The translations under genes were made by a program, and so were the position numbers. Shown in pieces: positions 24,691 through 32,946 of a stretch of DNA of 36,199 bases (position 1 is its first letter; each line of letters opens with the position of its first letter). This DNA is from an uncultured Gammaproteobacteria bacterium (GTDB taxonomy: Bacteria > Pseudomonadota > Gammaproteobacteria > Pseudomonadales > Azotimanducaceae): contig CAJXAC010000021.1 in the NCBI GenBank assembly GCA_913050035.1, positions 1-36,199 on the forward strand. The letters run 5' to 3'. A model generated the notes under the pieces. It was given only the letters and a program-made list of their open reading frames with translations, was not told the DNA's origin and ran no database searches.

Positions 24691-26064
24691 TTAGAAGAAC
24701 GTTAAACCGACTTGGAATAATCGCTCTACTGCACCAATCTGCGCTTTATCAACGAGAAATAGAATCACGTGATCATCAGATGCCACAATGACGTCATCGT
24801 GCGCGATCAGCACTTTATCGTCACGCACTATGGCTCCGATCGTGGTCCCAGGGGGCAGTTTGATTTCATTGATGCGTCGACCCACCACCTTCGAGCTCTT
24901 CCTATCGCCATGGGCGATGGCCTCAATCGCTTCAGCTGCGCCGCGCCGAAGGCTGTGTACTCGAGCGACATCTGCTCTTCGTACATAAGACAGCAAGGTG
25001 CCGATCGTGGCTTGTTGAGGAGAAATCGCTACATCAATCTCACCACCTTGCACCAGATCAACATACGCTGTTTTGCCAATCAGCGTGATTACTTGGCGGA
25101 CCCCTAAACGTTTTGCCATAAGCGAGGACATGACATTAATTTCGTCATCGTCTGTTACGGCACAAAAGGCGTCGCATTGATCTATGTTTTCCTCCAGCAA
25201 CAGCTCTCGATCTGTAGCGCTGCCCTGGATTACCACGGCGGAATTTAATTGGTCTGCTAGGGTCTGAGCGCGCTGGGGATTAAGCTCCATGATTCGCACG
25301 TCGTAGCTGTTCTCGGTGGCGGCAGCCAACCTTGCGCCGATATTGCCGCCGCCGGCGATAATAACTCGGCGAAATGGCTTTTCTGCCTTGCGCAATTCAC
25401 CCATTACAGCAGTAATGTGTTCCCGTGCGGCGATAAAAAAGACCTCGTCATCGGTTTCAATGACGGTATCCCCGGAAGGGATAATAGGCTGACCGCGGCG
25501 AAAAATTGCTGCGACTCGAGTATCAACACTGGGCATGTGCTCGCTGAGAAAACTCAGCGCCTGACCAACCAAGGGCCCACCCAAATAGGCGCGCATCGCC
25601 ACCAACTGGGCGCGGCCGTCTGCGAAATCTAAAACCTCTAATGCGCCTGGGTGTGACAATAGCTCGGTGATCTGTTCGGTAACTACTTGTTCAGGGTTAA
25701 TTAAGCGGTCAATGGGAACGTGATGTTTATCGAATAGGGCGTTCTGGTTCAGATAGGCGCCAGAGCGAATCCTCGCGATTTTCGTTGGTGTGCGAAACAT
25801 CGAATAGCAGATCTGGCAAGCAACGATGTTTACTTCGTCGCTGGAGGTCACAGCAACGAGAATGTCTGCATCATCAGCACCGGCTCGTTGCAAAACATTG
25901 GGGTGCGAAGCAGCGCCTTGGATGGTTTGAATGTCGAGACGGCTGCCGAGCTCGCGTAAGCGGTCACCGTCTTGATCGATGAGAGTGATATCGAAGGACT
26001 CTTTTGCCAAGCTTTCAGCCAACGTGCCCCCGACTTGCCCTGCCCCTAGGATCAGAATTTTCAT
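24691..26064 (-). CDS. trkA: Trk potassium uptake regulator TrkA
   Basis: TrkA is the cytosolic NAD(H)/ATP-binding ring protein that gates TrkH, 457 residues. It has two RCK units: the first Rossmann motif is GAGQVGGTLAESL at the N-terminus, the second GGGNIGARLA near residue 237, each followed by an RCK C-terminal domain. The ATG shares one base with the rsmB stop (TAATG), so translation is coupled. Placement after rsmB is the same as in Pseudomonas. Confidence 0.97.
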   Translation of the reverse strand: MKILILGAGQVGGTLAESLAKESFDITLIDQDGDRLRELGSRLDIQTIQGAASHPNVLQRAGADDADILVAVTSSDEVNIVACQICYSMFRTPTKIARIRSGAYLNQNALFDKHHVPIDRLINPEQVVTEQITELLSHPGALEVLDFADGRAQLVAMRAYLGGPLVGQALSFLSEHMPSVDTRVAAIFRRGQPIIPSGDTVIETDDEVFFIAAREHITAVMGELRKAEKPFRRVIIAGGGNIGARLAAATENSYDVRIMELNPQRAQTLADQLNSAVVIQGSATDRELLLEENIDQCDAFCAVTDDDEINVMSSLMAKRLGVRQVITLIGKTAYVDLVQGGEIDVAISPQQATIGTLLSYVRRADVARVHSLRRGAAEAIEAIAHGDRKSSKVVGRRINEIKLPPGTTIGAIVRDDKVLIAHDDVIVASDDHVILFLVDKAQIGAVERLFQVGLTFF

Positions 26065-27404
26065 TACATTTGAGCCTTATGAATCAGCGCATAATAAAAA
26101 CCGTCAGTAGTTGGCTCGCTGGGTAGCATTTGCCAACCAAACTTGGTTGCTGCGCCCAACGGCAGCTGTAAGGGTTGGATGTGGGCGTCGGAATGTTCGC
26201 GGACAAACTGCTCAATCACCAGATCGTTTTCTTCGTCAAATACAGAACATGTGGAGTACAACAGGGTACCCCCCTGCTTGAGGCCACGCCATAGGTTAAA
26301 TAACAGCGCTAATTGTAGCGATTGCTGCTCTGGAATTTGTTCCGGTTGCAACAATAAGCGAATGTCAGGGTTGCGCCGGATCGTGCCGCTCCCGGAACAC
26401 GGCGCGTCCACGATTACCACGTCAAAGCTCTCTTGTGTTGTCGTATCGGGCAACGTTGCATCGAGATTTCGTAAGACGATTTTACAATCATCGCTGTGGC
26501 CGAGGCGTTGGCCGATCTTCAGGGTTTCTTCGAGCCGGTTGGGGCTTTTATCGTTACCCACAAGCTGGTGGGAGGCGTAGCGCTTACACAGCAGTTCGTG
26601 CAGTTGATAAAGTTTGCCGCCGGGCGCGCAACAAGCGTCGAACAGTACCGGTGAGTCAATGTGAGGGGGAATATTTTGCAGCACGATGTTGGCGGGAAAT
26701 TGTGCAGAGAGTTCTTGTACCGCAATTTGACCGTCAGCCCATCCGGGTAAACTGGCCGCAGGCTGTGGCGTTGTTAAAACAATCGCTGCGTTGGGCTCAG
26801 ATAAGGCGAATGGAATCTGCTGCGCCCTTAACTCGGCGCAATAATCGACAGCGCTGATTTTTGAGGAGTTAACGCGCAGTACCATGGGCGCGCGCTGATC
26901 GTTAGCGTGCAACAGGGCTGCCGCCTCATTTGGGTATTGCTGGGAAATTTTTTCGATCAGCCACTGGGGATTATTTGTGGTGGTGGTTGCCCGGGGTTCC
27001 GCGTTGCGCAGTATTTTGCGTAACACGCCGTTGATTAAGCCGCGCGCCCAAGGCTTGCCCAGTGGTCTGCAGGCATTGACTGTATTGTTGACCACCGCAT
27101 GAGCGGGACGGCGCGAGAATTCCAGTTGGTAAGCGCCCACTAACAATAGCATCTCAAGGTCATGGTCCTTATTCCGCAGGGGCTTGGCTAGATATTGAGA
27201 AATTTGCTGCCGGAGCGATAGGAAGTGGCGCACAGTGCCGTACATCAGGTCCTGATGCTGGGGTGAGGCTAATGCCGTAGATTGTCTGGAACGTAACCAA
27301 TCGAAAGTCCGTCCCTTTAGAACTACTTGCTCCAAGCCTTTGCATACTTGGGCAATAACTTGGGCGTCGTCGGCCCTTGTGGAGTCTACGTTTTGCCCGG
27401 CCAT
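26064..27404 (-). CDS. rsmB: 16S rRNA m5C967 methyltransferase RsmB
   Basis: RsmB methylates C967 of 16S rRNA, 446 residues. A NusB-like helical domain (about residues 15-150) precedes a Rossmann methyltransferase domain. SAM motif I is DACCAPGGKLYQL. The catalytic cysteine is in DAPCSGSGTIRRNPDIR, and the second cysteine in LLYSTCSVFDEEND. The gene starts 3 bp after the fmt stop and ends on the trkA start codon, so def-fmt-rsmB-trkA-trkH form one compact unit. Confidence 0.97.
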   Translation of the reverse strand: MAGQNVDSTRADDAQVIAQVCKGLEQVVLKGRTFDWLRSRQSTALASPQHQDLMYGTVRHFLSLRQQISQYLAKPLRNKDHDLEMLLLVGAYQLEFSRRPAHAVVNNTVNACRPLGKPWARGLINGVLRKILRNAEPRATTTTNNPQWLIEKISQQYPNEAAALLHANDQRAPMVLRVNSSKISAVDYCAELRAQQIPFALSEPNAAIVLTTPQPAASLPGWADGQIAVQELSAQFPANIVLQNIPPHIDSPVLFDACCAPGGKLYQLHELLCKRYASHQLVGNDKSPNRLEETLKIGQRLGHSDDCKIVLRNLDATLPDTTTQESFDVVIVDAPCSGSGTIRRNPDIRLLLQPEQIPEQQSLQLALLFNLWRGLKQGGTLLYSTCSVFDEENDLVIEQFVREHSDAHIQPLQLPLGAATKFGWQMLPSEPTTDGFYYALIHKAQM

Positions 27405-27407
27405 GGC

Positions 27408-28376
27408 TTACTGCTCGATGGCCGCATCGATTTCTGCGCCGGAGTAGAAAATATCCGGGTAGCCGTTCAGTGCTGCGGCGGCATCCATTGCTTGGCCTTT
27501 GCCGCGATTTAATTTCAGCCGAGTGATCACTAATTCGTCTTGGCCGCATTGCACATAGAACCCTTCTTTAGCGGTTTTGAGTAGTGTTCCCGGTTTTGCT
27601 TTTGTGGCTTCTGGGTTATTTTGGCCAACGACTCTGGCTGCTAAGATCTGCATCACTACACCATTTATTTCGCATCGTACCGGCATACGATCGCTGAGTG
27701 CCCGGACTATATGGTGCACAGCCTTAGCACTTCCTTGCCAGTCAGCAATACGGTCTTTGGAGGTCAACTTTTTTGCGTAAGTTGCGCCTTGTGCTGGTTG
27801 GGGTTTTGCCGCAACGGGCAGTTTTTGCAGTGTTGCTAGCAACAGCTCCGAGCCCGTGTTAGCTAAAATTTGCTCCAGTGGCTGGGTGGTGTATTCCGGT
27901 TCGATACTGATTTGCTGCTGGGCCATGACCGGCCCTGTATCTAGGCCCTCTTCCATCTGCATGATGCAAACCCCCGTCTCTTCATCGCCGGCCATGATCG
28001 CGCGCTCGATTGGCGCCGCGCCGCGCCAACGAGGCAGCAATGATGCATGCACATTAATGCAGCCAAAGCGCGGCAAAGAAAGTACCGGAGAGGGCAAGAT
28101 CAACCCGTAGGCAGCCACGACTAAAACATCCGGCGCCGCTTTTTGCAGTGATTCTAAATTTTCCGCATCACGTAAATTAACCGGTTGCGCAAGGGGCAGC
28201 CCAAGTTCCTGGGCAAGCTCCTTTACTGGGCTCGCCTGCACTGCTCTACCCCGTCCCTTAGGTCGGTCAGGTTGTGTGAGCACGAGGTTTGGGGTGAACT
28301 CGCTCTGGCAAAGCGCGGCCAAGATTGTGCGCGCGAAAGTGGGCGTCCCCGCAAACGCTATCCTTAGATCAGTCAC
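27408..28376 (-). CDS. fmt: Methionyl-tRNA formyltransferase
   Basis: Fmt formylates initiator Met-tRNA using 10-formyltetrahydrofolate, 322 residues. The catalytic region is [21 protein letters not shown] with Asn, His and, later, Asp in LDTGPVM. The N-terminal [11 protein letters not shown] and the C-terminal OB-like domain are normal. The start is GTG at 28376, overlapping the end of def by 8 bp. It is paired with def, which removes the formyl group later. Confidence 0.98.
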   Translation of the reverse strand: MTDLRIAFAGTPTFARTILAALCQSEFTPNLVLTQPDRPKGRGRAVQASPVKELAQELGLPLAQPVNLRDAENLESLQKAAPDVLVVAAYGLILPSPVLSLPRFGCINVHASLLPRWRGAAPIERAIMAGDEETGVCIMQMEEGLDTGPVMAQQQISIEPEYTTQPLEQILANTGSELLLATLQKLPVAAKPQPAQGATYAKKLTSKDRIADWQGSAKAVHHIVRALSDRMPVRCEINGVVMQILAARVVGQNNPEATKAKPGTLLKTAKEGFYVQCGQDELVITRLKLNRGKGQAMDAAAALNGYPDIFYSGAEIDAAIEQ

Positions 28377-28872
28377 GTTCGCTTGCGAGCTGACGAAGCT
28401 TCTTGCTGATGCGGTTTCGTTTCAGGCTGGACAGATAATCTACGAACAATTTGCCGTCTAGGTGGTCGCATTCGTGTTGAATGCAAACCGCCAGTAAGCC
28501 TTCGGCGCTCATTTCCAGTGGTGCTCCGGATACATCCTGTGCCTGCACATTAATCTGCTCGGCCCGCTCCACCCTTTCATAAAACCCAGGTACCGACAAA
28601 CAGCCTTCGTCACCGGATACCCTATCGCCGAACAGCTCCAACTTGGGGTTAACTAAGATATGGGGCGCATTGTTGTCTTCAGATACATCAACAACAATAA
28701 GCCGCTTGTGTACATTTACCTGTGTCGCAGCCAGACCTATGCCAGGCGCGGCATACATTGTCTCTAGCATGTTGTCCGCCAAGGTGACTAGCGCATTATC
28801 GAATATGCTTACCGGGGCCGCTTTGGTGCGCAACCTCGGGTCGGGATGATGCAGTATGTTTAGCAGTGACAT
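28369..28872 (-). CDS. def: Peptide deformylase
   Basis: This metalloenzyme removes N-formyl groups from nascent proteins, 167 residues. The three motifs are GIGLAATQ (residues 44-51), EGCLSVP with ligand Cys91, and HECDH with ligands His133, His137 and catalytic Glu134. The ATG at 28872 opens the minus-strand unit. A TATAAT box lies about 28 bp upstream. Confidence 0.98.
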   Translation of the reverse strand: MSLLNILHHPDPRLRTKAAPVSIFDNALVTLADNMLETMYAAPGIGLAATQVNVHKRLIVVDVSEDNNAPHILVNPKLELFGDRVSGDEGCLSVPGFYERVERAEQINVQAQDVSGAPLEMSAEGLLAVCIQHECDHLDGKLFVDYLSSLKRNRISKKLRQLASERD

Positions 28873-28899
28873 AGGCGTGACAGTATTTCGTGGTGGCGG

Positions 28900-28905
28900 A
28901 TTATA
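28900..28905 (-). promoter_or_regulatory. -10 element of the def promoter
   Basis: The reverse strand has TATAAT, predicting a transcription start near 28893 and a leader of about 20 nt before def. No good -35 is found at 16-18 bp upstream, so the promoter assignment rests on the -10 and its placement. Confidence 0.5.
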
Positions 28906-29020
28906 GCGCCAAGCTCTAGTTTTTTTGGAAGAATTCGGGCTCGCAAACCTATTTAGTGAAGCGCGATCTGTTCGGCAAGTGATTAAACTTCATTGGCGGT
29001 TGATTTGGGCCTTACAATGT

Positions 29021-29049
29021 TTGTGAGACTGGGTCGCGACAGGTATATT
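29021..29049 (+). promoter_or_regulatory. Sigma-70 promoter for purE
   Basis: TTGTGA (29021-29026) and TATATT (29044-29049) are 17 bp apart, predicting a start near 29056 and a 22-nt leader. A second possible -10, TACAAT, is at 29013-29018. No PurR-like operator (GCAAACGTTTGC type) was seen. Confidence 0.6.
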
Positions 29050-29077
29050 CGCGCTTCCTAAATTCGAGGTTAGAAGC

Positions 29078-29578
29078 ATGTCTTGGGTCGCAATATTAAT
29101 GGGTTCTGAGTCTGATTGGCCAACTATGCAGTCGACTACGTCAGTATTAGAAGCGTTGCAAATCAAGTTCGAGGTAAAAGTGACCAGTGCCCACCGCACG
29201 CCGGCTGCAACTCAAGAATATGTTGCAGATGCTGAGGCCAGAGGGTGCAGAGTCTTCATCTGTGCCGCAGGCATGGCGGCGCATCTGGCGGGCGCTGTGG
29301 CGGCGCATACTCAACGCCCGGTTATTGGAGTGCCTATAGACAGTGGCCCACTGCAGGGTTTTGATGCCTTATTGTCTACAGCGCAAATGCCTGGAGGCAT
29401 ACCCGTGGCAACTGTCGCCGTGGGTAAAGCGGGCGCGAAAAATGCCGGTTACCTGGCGGCACAGGTATTAGCGACTGCGGATGATGCGTTACACGAGCGA
29501 GTCGTCGCCGACCGAGCGGCAAATCGTGACAAAGTTGCAGCGCAAGATGCTTCGGTTCAGGCGTCGTTAAAAGAGTAA
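29078..29578 (+). CDS. purE: N5-carboxyaminoimidazole ribonucleotide mutase PurE
   Basis: PurE rearranges N5-CAIR to CAIR in purine biosynthesis, 166 residues. The signature GSESDWPTM (residues 9-17), the SAHRTP loop and AAGMAAHLAGAVAAHT are those of class I PurE, which needs PurK to supply its substrate. purK is not beside it: the next gene, tsaC, starts directly after the stop codon. GAGGT lies 9 nt before the ATG. It opens the plus-strand block opposite def. Confidence 0.97.
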   Translation: MSWVAILMGSESDWPTMQSTTSVLEALQIKFEVKVTSAHRTPAATQEYVADAEARGCRVFICAAGMAAHLAGAVAAHTQRPVIGVPIDSGPLQGFDALLSTAQMPGGIPVATVAVGKAGAKNAGYLAAQVLATADDALHERVVADRAANRDKVAAQDASVQASLKE

Positions 29579-30118
29579 ATGCAAGAGATATACGCCGCTG
29601 CGCAAAAACTGTCGTCAGGCGGTGTCGTTGCCCATGCGACCGAAGGTGTTTGGGGCTTCGCCGCTGACCCGAATAACGAACAAGCGTTGCTGCGTATCTT
29701 GGGTTTAAAGCAGCGAAGCGCTGACAAAGGGTTGCTTTTATTGGCAGCTCACGCCGATGAATTTGGGCCAGCGCTGGAACGGGTGCCGGCGGACGTTAGA
29801 CATCGTGTGCGGTCCAGTTGGCCCGGCCACATCACTTGGGTGTTACCCAACCCAGGATATAACGATTTAGTCACCGGCGGACGCGACACCGTTGCCTGTC
29901 GTGTGCCTTCTCACGAACAAGCGCGGCAGCTTGCGGCGGCTTTTGGCGGCCCAATAGTTTCAACGTCACTGAATCGAAGCGGCCAGGCGCCAATCCTAAG
30001 TTATGCGGATGCTCAGGCGGAATTCGGCTCGGAAGTTGATTGGGTGCTGGAGGGAGAAACTGCAGGGGCTTCGGGCCCGAGTAAAATTCTCCAGGCAAAT
30101 GGTCAGGTGTTGCGCTAG
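29579..30118 (+). CDS. tsaC: Threonylcarbamoyl-AMP synthase TsaC (YrdC/RimN)
   Basis: TsaC makes threonylcarbamoyl-adenylate from threonine, bicarbonate and ATP for the t6A37 modification of ANN-decoding tRNAs. The 179 residues match the short YrdC form without a Sua5 C-terminal domain. LKQRSADKGLLLLAA, SSWPGHITWVLP and IVSTSLNRSGQAP are the family motifs. Its N-terminal motif reads HATEGVWGF, where many relatives have PTE. The ATG is immediately after the purE TAA, so it is probably translated by coupling. Confidence 0.95.
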   Translation: MQEIYAAAQKLSSGGVVAHATEGVWGFAADPNNEQALLRILGLKQRSADKGLLLLAAHADEFGPALERVPADVRHRVRSSWPGHITWVLPNPGYNDLVTGGRDTVACRVPSHEQARQLAAAFGGPIVSTSLNRSGQAPILSYADAQAEFGSEVDWVLEGETAGASGPSKILQANGQVLR

Positions 30119-30136
30119 CACCGCTCGGAGAGGGTT

Positions 30137-30985
30137 ATGCCAGTAATGTCTCGTAAATTTGCTGTCTTGGGTAACCCGGTAGAGCACTCACTTTCGCCAG
30201 TTATTCACCAACAATTCGCCCGGCAGTTTGGCCATAACATCGACTATTCAAGACAACGTCTCGAACCCGCGTCATTTGCTCAATATGTTCGAGATTTTTT
30301 TGCATCCGGCGGCTGTGGCCTGAATGTAACGGTACCGTTCAAGTTGTTAGCGCATGAATGTGCAGATTCGCTGCACGCCACTGCACAGCAAGCAGGCGCA
30401 GCGAATACACTTACCCTGAGAGAAAACGTAATAACGGCTTGGAACACCGATGGCGCAGGTTTGGTTAACGACCTGACAGGGCGCTGCGATCTCACTCTGG
30501 CGGCGAAGAAAATTTTGATCCTTGGTGCAGGTGGCGCCGCCCAGGGGATTATCGGACCGATATTGGACTGCGGACCTATGTCTTTAACGCTAGCAAATAG
30601 GACCCAGGCAAAGGCGGAGCGACTGCTCCGCCGCACAGCACCGCGTTATCCGGAGGTCGACTTATCCGCCTACTCATTGCAGGGTCTCGCAAGTGGTGAT
30701 TCATCTTTTGACCTAATTATCAACTCTACTTCACTCGGGTTAGATGGTGGGGAAGTCAGTGTGTCGGCCGATATCGCGACGGGCGCCTTTTGTTATGACC
30801 TGAGCTATGGCGAATCCGCGGCATTCGCGCAATGGGCAAGGCGCGTTAGCGCGAGCGGCGTTGCAGACGGCTTGGGCATGTTGGTTGAGCAAGCGGCATT
30901 GAGCTATGAAATCTGGTTTGGTGAGAAACCGGAGACAGCAATAGTGCATAAACAACTAGCGGAGCAACTTGATTTAAGTGACTGA
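30137..30985 (+). CDS. aroE: Shikimate dehydrogenase (NADP-dependent)
   Basis: AroE reduces 3-dehydroshikimate to shikimate in chorismate synthesis, 282 residues. The catalytic lysine is Lys69 in NVTVPFK and its partner Asp105 in NTDG. The NADP-binding GAGGAAQG is at 130-137 with NRTQAKAE following. The ATG at 30137 has AGAGGG just upstream; a second ATG three codons on lacks one. It is 18 bp after tsaC, and its end overlaps the next gene by 8 bp. Confidence 0.97.
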   Translation: MPVMSRKFAVLGNPVEHSLSPVIHQQFARQFGHNIDYSRQRLEPASFAQYVRDFFASGGCGLNVTVPFKLLAHECADSLHATAQQAGAANTLTLRENVITAWNTDGAGLVNDLTGRCDLTLAAKKILILGAGGAAQGIIGPILDCGPMSLTLANRTQAKAERLLRRTAPRYPEVDLSAYSLQGLASGDSSFDLIINSTSLGLDGGEVSVSADIATGAFCYDLSYGESAAFAQWARRVSASGVADGLGMLVEQAALSYEIWFGEKPETAIVHKQLAEQLDLSD

Positions 30986-31256
30986 ATCACACAATTTAAA
31001 ACGCCGTTTCATCGCTGGAGCGGTATGTCCTCAATGTAGAGCGTTAGACAGGTTGGTGTTGGAATCTTCGGTGGATGGATCGCAACAGCGCCGGCGCTGT
31101 GTCGCCTGTGGTTTTAGCGAATCCATGGATGCGCCAAACGCGTCTGCGATGCCCCGTGCGCGGTTTGAGCGCTCGCGGGCGGCGCCAGGTGAACATCAGC
31201 CTGTGAAAATTCTAGATCCGAGTTGGACCCAACGCGCGGGCAAAAACGATGACTGA
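30978..31256 (+). CDS. YheV-family putative zinc-ribbon protein
   Basis: This 92-residue protein starts at a GTG inside the end of aroE. RRFIAGAVCPQC followed by RCVACGF gives four cysteines (17, 20, 41, 44) arranged as a zinc ribbon, and the RFIAGA lead matches the YheV family (DUF2387), which has no established function. The C-terminal part is polar and arginine-rich. The 8-bp overlap with aroE shows co-translation. A role in metal or nucleic acid binding is plausible but not shown. Confidence 0.8.
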   Translation: MTESHNLKRRFIAGAVCPQCRALDRLVLESSVDGSQQRRRCVACGFSESMDAPNASAMPRARFERSRAAPGEHQPVKILDPSWTQRAGKNDD

Positions 31257-31779
31257 GCGCCTCCCGATTTCGCAAATCGTCTAAAGATTGGCAAGCTTTT
31301 TTCGCGGCGTTCGCTGCTTGTTAAGCGTATGTTTGTATTGCTGAATATTTTTTCATCGCTATACTTTGCGCGCTGATGGAATAGTTGCGCAAACAAAGCT
31401 CTGCAAAGAACGATTTTAAGATAAAAATCGTCTCGTTAAAGACGGAATCGCGCCACAGACATTGGTTTCATTCGAGCCAATATCAAGGTTCTTAGGCAAC
31501 AGTATCAGCAAAAAGACGTCCTTCTGCGAGCAGAATGGAAACGTCTAAAAAGCCAGCTTGGATAAGAGAGGGAGAGCGAGGCGAATGCCTTGGGCGTCAA
31601 AAGCTGGATAGTGGTTTTGCGAGAGGGCAGACCCGCCAAAAGAGATATAGCGCGTTGCCGTGAATGGTAACTAGGCGGAGCTATAAAAACGCTGTTATCA
31701 AAGCTTTGCGTGAAACAAAAAAGGGCGCGGTATTGGCTAGCCTGCGTAAGCTGATAAGTAGAATCCACTAGCAAGAAAC
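31257..31779 (+). other. Non-coding region upstream of cox operon with structured leader
   Basis: No recognised gene lies in these 523 bp. A good promoter at 31338-31365 implies a leader of about 400 nt. Downstream are closely spaced complementary arms: 31410-31431, 31461-31481, 31514-31546 (nested), 31553-31607 (enclosing a GAAT-loop hairpin at 31577-31592), 31615-31641 and 31654-31671. Two small open frames, 31535-31663 and 31664-31771, abut as TGA-ATG and encode basic peptides of 42 and 35 residues, without good ribosome-binding sites. It may be a structured RNA, a regulatory leader or a decayed gene. Confidence 0.6.
31338..31365 (+). promoter_or_regulatory. Sigma-70 promoter upstream of cox operon
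   Basis: TTGCTG (31338-31343) and TATACT (31360-31365) are separated by 16 bp, predicting a start near 31372. This is about 400 nt from coxB, so it may drive a separate small RNA or a long cox leader. Confidence 0.65.
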
Positions 31780-32934
31780 ATGATAGAGAGACACACCGGG
31801 ATGAAGAAAATAATTTTGCAGGTTGTCGGCACAGTGATCCTGACCGTTAGTGCTTTATGGGTTCAGGCCGATGAGCTTAACTTGCGGGCTGGTGTTACCG
31901 AGATAAGCAAGGAGGTCTACAGCCTTCATATGTTGATCTTGTGGATCTGCGTGGCGATTGGCGTAGTAGTTTTTGGTGTTTTGTTTTACTCGGTCTACGC
32001 ACACAGAAAGTCAAAAGGCGTCGAAGCGGCTCAATTTCATCACAGCACCAAGCTCGAGCTTGCCTGGACGATCGTCCCTACTCTTATTCTCGTGGGGATG
32101 GCGTACCCCGCCACTGAGACGCTGATAAAGATGTATGACACCGGTGGTGAGGACATGACCGTTGAGGTTCGTGGCTATCAGTGGAAGTGGCAGTACAAGT
32201 ATTTGGATGAAGACTACAACCGCACGTTCTCCTTCTTTTCGAATCTGGCAACGCCCCGATCGCAGATTAATAATCGGCAGGTTAAAACCGACACTTATCT
32301 ACTCGAGGTTGATGAACCGCTGCGAATCCCGACTAATCGCAAGGTGCGGTTCTTGATTACTGCTGAAGACGTTATTCACGCGTGGTGGGTCCCGGATTTC
32401 GGCATTAAGCGCGATGCTGTGCCAGGGGTCGTAAATGATCTTTGGGCGATCGTTCCGGAACCGGGTATTTATCGTGGGCAGTGCACAGAGCTGTGCGGCA
32501 AGGATCATGGTTTTATGCCAATCGTAGTAGAAGCGTTACCAGAGGCGGAGTTTGACGCCTGGTACGCAAGTCGTGTGTCCACCGAGGTTGTCCGTACTGA
32601 AAGCTTCGACGATACATTTTCTCACGAGCAGTTGATGGCAAAGGGCGAGGAAGTTTATGGAACATATTGTTCTGCTTGCCATTTAGCCAACGGTCAGGGG
32701 ATTCCGCCGGCGTTTCCGGCAATTGCGGGCTCCGCTGTCGCCATGGGCCCTAAAGACGATCATTTGCGGTTGGTTATTGAAGGAGTGGCCGGGACCGGCA
32801 TGCAGGCCTTCGGTAAACAGCTTGATCCTGTGGAGTTGGCTTCGGTTGTGCACTTCCAGCGTCATTCCTTTGGCAACGACGCAGGCGATCTGTCTCAGCC
32901 TGCCGACGTCATTAATTTATCCGGCGGACAATAG
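31780..32934 (+). CDS. coxB: Cytochrome c oxidase subunit II with fused cytochrome c domain (caa3 type)
   Basis: This subunit accepts electrons from cytochrome c and passes them through CuA to heme a, 384 residues. A signal peptide (MKKIILQVVGTVILTVSALWVQA) precedes two membrane helices. CuA ligands are His200, Cys235, Glu237, Cys239, His243 and Met246. A C-terminal cytochrome c domain has the heme site CSACH at 297-301, which marks the caa3 type. The start could be the ATG at 31780 or, seven codons on, the ATG at 31801, which begins directly at the signal peptide; neither has a strong ribosome-binding site. Confidence 0.95.
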   Translation: MIERHTGMKKIILQVVGTVILTVSALWVQADELNLRAGVTEISKEVYSLHMLILWICVAIGVVVFGVLFYSVYAHRKSKGVEAAQFHHSTKLELAWTIVPTLILVGMAYPATETLIKMYDTGGEDMTVEVRGYQWKWQYKYLDEDYNRTFSFFSNLATPRSQINNRQVKTDTYLLEVDEPLRIPTNRKVRFLITAEDVIHAWWVPDFGIKRDAVPGVVNDLWAIVPEPGIYRGQCTELCGKDHGFMPIVVEALPEAEFDAWYASRVSTEVVRTESFDDTFSHEQLMAKGEEVYGTYCSACHLANGQGIPPAFPAIAGSAVAMGPKDDHLRLVIEGVAGTGMQAFGKQLDPVELASVVHFQRHSFGNDAGDLSQPADVINLSGGQ

Positions 32935-32946
32935 TAAGGAGCCGTT

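Noticed and set aside
24764-24780. TCACGTGA palindrome in trkA as a parS site
   Set aside because: Only the central 8 bp match; the flanking arms do not fit the consensus.
31265-31279. CGATTT-CGC-AAATCG hairpin after the YheV-family gene as a terminator
   Set aside because: The stem is short and AT-rich, and the nearest T-run begins almost 20 nt later, so it does not fit an intrinsic terminator.
31575-31612. Similarity of GAATGCCTTGGGCGTCA to the 5' end of 23S rRNA
   Set aside because: The resemblance covers under 20 bases and does not continue on either side; likely chance.
31505-31774. Minus-strand frame of 89 codons in the cox leader
   Set aside because: The translation is low in complexity, rich in Ser, Arg and Phe, and shows no family motif. 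It runs opposite to the promoter and over the stem-loops, and is best explained by chance absence of stops.
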